Shown here one piece after another: positions 15,707 to 19,906 of a stretch of 19,906 nt of DNA (position 1 is the stretch's first letter; every line of letters begins with the position of its first letter). Below the pieces are notes generated by a model. The model did not search any database. It was not told the origin of the DNA and saw only the letters and a list, made by a program, of their open reading frames with translations. The position numbers and the translations under genes were made by a program. The stretch spans positions 1-19,906 of the forward strand of contig JAGKWS010000077.1 of NCBI GenBank assembly GCA_021151685.1. Direction: 5' to 3'. The DNA comes from Chitinophagaceae bacterium. GTDB taxonomy: Bacteria; Bacteroidota; Bacteroidia; Chitinophagales; Chitinophagaceae.

Positions 15707-17197
15707 CTACCACTTTTTCTGGGTAGCGGGGTCGTGTACTATTTCTTCTGTTACCCGGCACACCACAAAGCTATAACCCTGTGGCCGGTGGGTGATGGGG
15801 ATGCCCATGAAGGTGCGCGGCTCGCTGGTAGACCAATCGTATAGCGTAGTAGTTTTGCCCTTTATAATATCGGGAAAAGAATGGTTTGCCTGTCCCACTA
15901 TTATGATGTCGCCTTTCTTCACCATAGTTGGTTCAAATATTCTTGCATCGTTGGGGTTGTCGTACAAGCACCAGAAGGCAACCGAAATGTACACATCGGG
16001 GTATTGTTCGGTTATCCGTTTTACTTCGTTGCGGGCATTGTCGTAGGTTTTGCCATCGGCAAGGTAGTCTTCAAACAGCACCACGCTGCGCACAAACATC
16101 AAAGACCCGGCAATAAAGGAGAATAGGGCAATACTACCTGTTATAGCCAGTCGCTTTTGTGTGGCCAGCTGTCCTATTACAAATGCAGAAATGGGTAGTA
16201 CGAATTGCGATGCATTGTATACTGCCGGGGATGCATAAAGCACAAATTTTACCCAACCAATGAGCAATACCACCTGTGCAATACCTACCAACACTTTTTT
16301 GTCTGTGGATGTGCCACGTAACTTGACCAGCAGTAAACGTATGTAGAATACAGCACCCAACAGAAATATGCCAAGGAAACAAAAATTGAATGGATACAAC
16401 ACCCAGTAGAAAAAGAACAGATACAAGCTACGGTCGGTTCTGCCCAAGACCATATTGGCGTGGGCTGCTATGCCATCAATTGTGGGCCAAAAACCATTGG
16501 GCGACCACGCAATAGCAACTGCCCCCACAATGAGTATGCCTATAAACCGCAGCACATTCCGGCCCACGGTCTTCAGCACATTTTGGGTCTCCAAAAGATC
16601 GAATGTAACCAGCACCAGAAAACAAAAAAAGCAACTAAGCAACTGGGTGGCCAACATCAAACCACACAAGCCTACTACTATAGCATGTAGTGCCAGTGCG
16701 GGTATTTGCCTGCGATGCTGCCATGAAAGATACACCAGCAGAGCCATAAAGGACGTTAGTGTTTCGGGGCGGCCCGATGTGGGTAGCAGATACATGCCCA
16801 TATTGGTTACCGAGGCAATACATACTACACGTAGCCATACAGGCATAGCCAATGTAAGCGTACGGGAGATATGCCGCGCATATAACAGCAACGAAGAGGT
16901 GCCGAATGCTGCACAAAAAAGAAAAATAGTGCGTACGCCTGGCCTTATTTGCGACAGCCAACCCAATAATTGAGCCTGAAAGGGCACATAGTAATTGAAT
17001 CTGTTGGTGTGTGTGAGGTCTGTAACTTTGGTGACAAAATAAAGCGGATTGGCTAACCCCTGCCCTTTGGCATATAGTAGCGCAGCCGGTATGTATACCA
17101 TAGAGTCGGTACCCGGTATGGGAAATATGAAGTATGCATACAGTACGAGAATAGTGGCAACTATGCAGGCAATAAGGAAAAGCACTTGCTTTTTCAT
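15707..17197 (-). CDS. GT-C-type membrane glycosyltransferase
   Basis: A 496-residue polytopic protein with about 10-11 hydrophobic helices. It starts with a signal-like helix (5-23) and then carries the loop motif PGTDSMVYIPAALLYAKGQG, where Asp31 has the place of the catalytic Asp in the first outer loop of GT-C (ArnT/PMT-like) enzymes. The C-terminal part (about 380-496) is soluble and periplasmic (NEVKRITEQYPDVYISVAFWCLYDNPNDARIF...). It would transfer a sugar from a polyprenyl-phosphate donor to an envelope glycan or protein; acceptor and donor are unknown. Its gene ends precisely where an aminotransferase remnant begins and has a 0.67 kb non-coding region upstream, consistent with arrival by recombination. 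Isoleucine codons are more mixed than in the helicase. Confidence 0.8.
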   Translation of the reverse strand: MKKQVLFLIACIVATILVLYAYFIFPIPGTDSMVYIPAALLYAKGQGLANPLYFVTKVTDLTHTNRFNYYVPFQAQLLGWLSQIRPGVRTIFLFCAAFGTSSLLLYARHISRTLTLAMPVWLRVVCIASVTNMGMYLLPTSGRPETLTSFMALLVYLSWQHRRQIPALALHAIVVGLCGLMLATQLLSCFFCFLVLVTFDLLETQNVLKTVGRNVLRFIGILIVGAVAIAWSPNGFWPTIDGIAAHANMVLGRTDRSLYLFFFYWVLYPFNFCFLGIFLLGAVFYIRLLLVKLRGTSTDKKVLVGIAQVVLLIGWVKFVLYASPAVYNASQFVLPISAFVIGQLATQKRLAITGSIALFSFIAGSLMFVRSVVLFEDYLADGKTYDNARNEVKRITEQYPDVYISVAFWCLYDNPNDARIFEPTMVKKGDIIIVGQANHSFPDIIKGKTTTLYDWSTSEPRTFMGIPITHRPQGYSFVVCRVTEEIVHDPATQKKW

Positions 17198-17866
17198 GCC
17201 GATAAAGGTACTGTTTTTTTAATGCCATGCACAGTGCGGCAACCCGGGTAGCATGCGGCTGGCATTATATAGGGTAGGTGGGTTACTGGCTTGCAGTAGC
17301 TTTTGGCCCACTGTTTGCCCGGTACTATTTGCTCGGGATATATGGTACTGCATAGTGATTGCCTTTTGCAGGAAAATGGTGTAAGACCGGGCTGTAAATG
17401 GGACAGAGGGAGCGTGAGAGGTGAGTGCGAAGAGAAGGGGCGAGAAAGAGAGCGGAGAGCGGGTTTGGACCACAGTCCGCCTGTGAGTAGAGATGTGATG
17501 GGTAATGCCCCAATTTTTGTAGTGTTTTTTCATGGTTTTTGGGGTGTGGGTTATATTGGTGTGTTGATTGTCAATTGATTGTGTGATTTTGTAGATGCCC
17601 CATGGTGAGGAAAATGGGGCATGTTGGGGCAGTGTGTGCGGGTGATAGATACATAGGGCGGTGCTTTGGTTTGTAGTAAAGATGGGGCATGGCTACCAGC
17701 CTGCCAACTGCACATTATATGTTATGACACACAGCTTGTATAATAGCCCCGGTGGTGTATATGATGTAACTGCAATTGCCCAGTGGGTGCGGGTTTGAGG
17801 GAGTTCAGTGTGAAAGAAAATGTAGCCGGACGGAATTCGGCCACCTTGCCTGCCGTAGGCAACAGC
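17198..17866. other. Non-coding region upstream of the glycosyltransferase
   Basis: No convincing gene. It holds a polypurine tract at 17401-17460 (51 of 60 bases A or G on the plus strand), the TGGGGCA motif cluster, and the left part of the CCGTAG inverted repeats. Confidence 0.5.
17505..17690. repeat. Cluster of five TGGGGCA motifs
   Basis: TGCCCCA occurs at 17506-17512 and 17596-17602, and TGGGGCA at 17615-17621, 17625-17631 and 17683-17689. Two of them form a perfect inverted repeat, ATGCCCCAT (17595-17603) with ATGGGGCAT (17614-17622). Five copies in 186 bases is far above chance for a 7-mer. Confidence 0.6.
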
Positions 17867-17940
17867 CTACGGCAAACTTCTATCATCAATTTTACGTGCT
17901 ACGGCCAACATGGAGTGTGGCTGAGCCTGCAGGCCGTAGC
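17846..17940. repeat. Paired inverted repeats sharing a CCGTAG core
   Basis: First hairpin: TGCCGTAGGC (17851-17860) with GCCTACGGCA (17865-17874), perfect, loop AACA. Second: GCTACGGCC (17898-17906) with GGCCGTAGC (17932-17940), perfect, 25-base loop. All four arms carry CCGTAG or its complement, which suggests a REP-like element. No T tract follows. The stop of the small ORF at 17867 lies inside the first hairpin. Confidence 0.6.
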
Positions 17941-18046
17941 TTACCATTGTTGCTACTGCAAAAGTAGAATATGCCATCAGCGTCACAGCACTGATTGCGG
18001 TAGCGTACTCTGCAAGCAATATGGGGAGGCAAGAAAAGCCAAACAT
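17867..18046 (-). CDS. Possible 59-residue membrane protein coupled to the DUF937-like gene
   Basis: An ATG at 18046 overlaps the TAA stop of the upstream gene by one base (TAATG), a usual arrangement for translational coupling. The frame runs 59 codons to a TAG at 17867. The product starts MFGFSCLPILLAEYATA, continues with a hydrophobic helix (about 14-40, AISAVTLMAYSTFAVATMVS) and ends polar (ARKIDDRSLP). No family was recognised. It might be the tail of a decayed gene, but the start and the overlap argue for a short real ORF. The second inverted repeat lies within it. Confidence 0.35.
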   Translation of the reverse strand: MFGFSCLPILLAEYATAISAVTLMAYSTFAVATMVSYGLQAQPHSMLAVARKIDDRSLP

Positions 18047-18420
18047 TAGTTGAAAAAGCCACCCAACTTGCTGCCAAGGTTGCCGGGCAATGCGTTCAGA
18101 ATATTATCGGGGGCTGCGCCAGCCTTACCGGTTAGTTGCTGTAACAGACCCGGCAGGGCTGCTACTATAGTGCTGGTCACCGAGGCTGGCAGACCAAATT
18201 TGCTGGTAAGTTTTTCGGCAAGGCCTGCGGTAATGCTCTCTGCATTCAGGCCGCCAAGCATAGACAGAATGCCATTGGCATCTGGCCCCGGCACCTTGCT
18301 GGCTACATGGCTGGCTATTTCGTTTTGCACTGCATCTTGCTGGTGTGCGGGTATGGCGGCTGCTATGGCGGGGTTGTTGCCTATTTGCTCTTTTACGAGC
18401 GTCAGTATCTGGTTGAACAT
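18046..18420 (-). CDS. DUF937-like hypothetical protein
   Basis: A small 124-residue soluble, Ala/Gly/Leu-rich helical protein without a signal peptide. It opens MFNQILTLVKEQIGNNPAIAAAIPAHQQDAVQNEIASHV, continues GILSMLGGLNAESITAGLAEKLTSKFG and ends in a glycine-rich tail GNLGSKLGGFFN. The opening and the Gly-Leu pattern recall DUF937-related Bacteroidota proteins, whose function is unknown. The ATG at 18420 is the first start. A short ORF overlaps its stop codon on the same strand. Nothing in the sequence suggests an enzymatic role. Confidence 0.7.
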   Translation of the reverse strand: MFNQILTLVKEQIGNNPAIAAAIPAHQQDAVQNEIASHVASKVPGPDANGILSMLGGLNAESITAGLAEKLTSKFGLPASVTSTIVAALPGLLQQLTGKAGAAPDNILNALPGNLGSKLGGFFN

Positions 18421-19500
18421 GGTTTGGTATGTTTAGGGCTGCAATCTATGTTTTTGCATGCGTTTGGGGTGCTATCGAAAGGTTAATTAAGAAGGTTTGA
18501 CGAAATGATGAAACACGGTTTTTGATAGGTTTGTGAAAATATATTGCAATTTCATTATGTGTTGATGCGACATCTTCAAACTGATGGTTCGGAAATGGAT
18601 ATCTATTTGTTGTTGCTTGTTATGGTCTTTGTTAGCACCTATAGGGGGCGCAAGAAAACCTGACAATAGGGGCAACTGTTGAAATTTGACCATGCCGGTA
18701 ACTCTCAAATCAATCTATGGTATGCAGCATTTGGTGGCACTGTGCCACCACGCATTATTGGGACGGGATGATAATTCCTACAGGAATAGTAATGTGAACC
18801 GGCCAAATGCATCAACTATTCAATGAGGACAATGGAACAAATACCATCATGGTGCCAGTGACAATTGCAGTCACTAACTACCAATTCACTGTTAATGCAT
18901 TTTGACGGGCCAAAGTTGCAATATTCCGTGATTAACCCTTTTCGGTATTTTTTGACAGGTACAGTAATTTATAACAGGAGTATTGCCGGCGGTTCAGGAT
19001 GGTTTGTAGCAATTTGGAAGAGTGTATAAAAAAGTAGGCAATGTGGCGCACTACCCAACAAGCTTTGCTATGAGGGGAAGTTATCCTGTTTATAAAAGTT
19101 TGAAGTGGATAATTGGCTACACATTCGTGATGGTCAAATTCCATCAGGCTATAATTTGTGTTCCTATTCCTGCCTCTTTTTCCAATTGCTATTGACTGCA
19201 TAATTGGCTGTGCACTGGCGTGCTGCTACTTTATTGGGCTGTTGAAAATGGTTTACAAATGTAGCTACCGCCAACGGAGGTAAATAAATACTCCAGTAAC
19301 AGCCCGAATTTTATCCGCAGTTCTTATTCTGTTTTCTTTGTTGTGTCGTTATTTTTTTACCACAAAAGAGGTACTACAATTGACGACTTCATCTGCTAAA
19401 AGGGATTGCGATAAATACAAAATTTAAAAAATAGGACATTGATATTCTATATATTCGTATCCAGTATTCATCTCTGCCTTTTTCTTCAAAACAACTGCTT
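18421..19500. other. Gene-poor region between the DUF937-like and surface-protein genes
   Basis: No reading frame looks real; the longest (minus strand 18932-19201 and 18487-18708) have unnatural composition and no known motifs. Dyads seen: GGTGGCAC/GTGCCACC around one base (18733-18749) and AGTGAC/GTCACT (18857-18875). A structured segment at 19236-19305 is listed separately. Confidence 0.5.
19236..19305 (+). ncRNA. Possible structured RNA element
   Basis: A 70-base segment closed by an 8-bp perfect stem (GGGCTGTT 19236-19243 with AACAGCCC 19298-19305). Inside lie the palindrome GTAGCTAC (19261-19268) and a short hairpin GGAG/CTCC (19276-19279 with 19291-19294). It lies about 195 bases before the surface-protein gene. 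It matches no riboswitch I recognise. The strand is a guess. Confidence 0.25.
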
Positions 19501-19906
19501 ATGAAACAAAGTGTACTACCGGCTGCGGCCTTAGCCATTATACTATCGGGCCATTGCGCCCATGCGCAGGCCCCGCAGGGCATCTCTTATCAGGCAATAG
19601 CCCGCAACAGCGAGGGGGCTGTGCTGAGTAACGAAACGATAGGGGTGCGCTTTACCATACACGATAGTGTGGCCACCGGCACTGCCCTATACAGCGAAAC
19701 CTTTAGCCCCACCACCACGGCCAGTGGCTTGTTTGTGCTGCAAATAGGTACGGGCACACCAGTTATCGGTGCTTTTGCCGGCATCAACTGGGGTAGAAAC
19801 AGCAAGTTTTTGCAGGTGGAACTGTTGCCACCCGGTGCGGCCGATTACATAGATATGGGTACGCAGCAAATGCAGAGTGTGCCTTTTGCGCTCTATGCCC
19901 AAACTG
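19501..19906 (+). CDS. Large secreted surface protein, N-terminal part (3' end outside the window)
   Basis: The first 135 residues of a protein that continues beyond the window. Residues 1-22 form a signal peptide (MKQSVLPAAALAIILSGHCAHA before Gln23). The rest matches the conserved N-terminal module of large Bacteroidota cell-surface or adhesin-like proteins: QGISYQAIARNSEGAVLSNETIGVRFTIHD, LYSETFSPTTTASGLFVLQIGTGTPVIGAFAGINW, KFLQVELLPPG and the closing DMGTQQMQSVPFALYA. Such proteins usually go on with repeats or tail-fibre-like domains and a type IX secretion or attachment signal, none of which can be seen here. The ATG at 19501 starts the signal peptide. No promoter was convincing. Confidence 0.9.
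   Translation, partial: MKQSVLPAAALAIILSGHCAHAQAPQGISYQAIARNSEGAVLSNETIGVRFTIHDSVATGTALYSETFSPTTTASGLFVLQIGTGTPVIGAFAGINWGRNSKFLQVELLPPGAADYIDMGTQQMQSVPFALYAQT

Noticed and set aside
17198..17533. Search for the missing N-terminal half of the aminotransferase upstream of the glycosyltransferase
   Set aside because: The minus-strand frames here show no aminotransferase motif, so a simple insertion of the glycosyltransferase into the gene is not supported; the N-terminal half appears deleted.
17783..18049. Plus-strand 88-codon ORF rich in Cys and His
   Set aside because: It lies over the inverted repeats and the better-supported minus-strand small ORF, its composition is not protein-like, and it shows no motif or suitable start context.
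18932..19201. Minus-strand ORF of 89 codons
   Set aside because: Unusual composition, no known motif, no neighbours in an operon; likely chance in AT-rich DNA.

Overview
The window looks like a chromosomal segment of a Bacteroidota bacterium, most likely of the Chitinophagia/Sphingobacteriia type. The signs are: genes without Shine-Dalgarno sequences and with A-rich leaders, two candidate TAnnTTTG -7 elements, a C-terminal TonB-domain protein of the Bacteroidota kind, a DUF6922 protein, and at the right edge the typical N-terminus of large Bacteroidota surface proteins. Most long genes use ATA as the main isoleucine codon. No rRNA, tRNA, CRISPR array or intact insertion sequence was seen.

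Left part (1-6710): a 5'-truncated DEAD-box RNA helicase closed by a strong terminator; a small secreted TonB-C protein; a convergent lipoprotein; bioA (biotin synthesis) with a possible 34-codon ORF just upstream; a heavily decayed IS4/IS701-like transposase that keeps one reading frame interrupted by four stop codons; an AraC-type regulator followed by a DUF1398 protein.

Middle part (6711-15302): an MBOAT acyltransferase and an SGNH-like partner on the minus strand (O-acetylation of an envelope polysaccharide or lipid), divergent from pdxJ (vitamin B6) and a sensor histidine kinase. The OmpR-type response regulator that would suit this kinase lies 3.5 kb further on. Between the two are three minus-strand genes: a DUF6922 antitoxin-like protein, a polysaccharide flippase, and a PagL-like lipid A deacylase.

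Right part (15292-19906): the C-terminal remnant of an aminotransferase, frameshifted and cut off exactly where a GT-C-type membrane glycosyltransferase begins; a roughly 0.67 kb non-coding stretch with a polypurine tract and a cluster of TGGGGCA motifs; a DUF937-like protein that may be translationally coupled to a 59-codon membrane ORF; about 1.1 kb of gene-poor DNA with dyads and one structured element; and the start of a large surface protein.

The common theme is envelope modification (O-acyltransferase pair, flippase, lipid A deacylase, glycosyltransferase, surface protein) beside a split two-component system, among signs of genome rearrangement: a dead transposase, a truncated aminotransferase and an orphan antitoxin-like gene. 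No clearly new multi-gene system could be shown. The best candidates for follow-up are the rearranged loci, the coupled small ORF and the structured intergenic elements.
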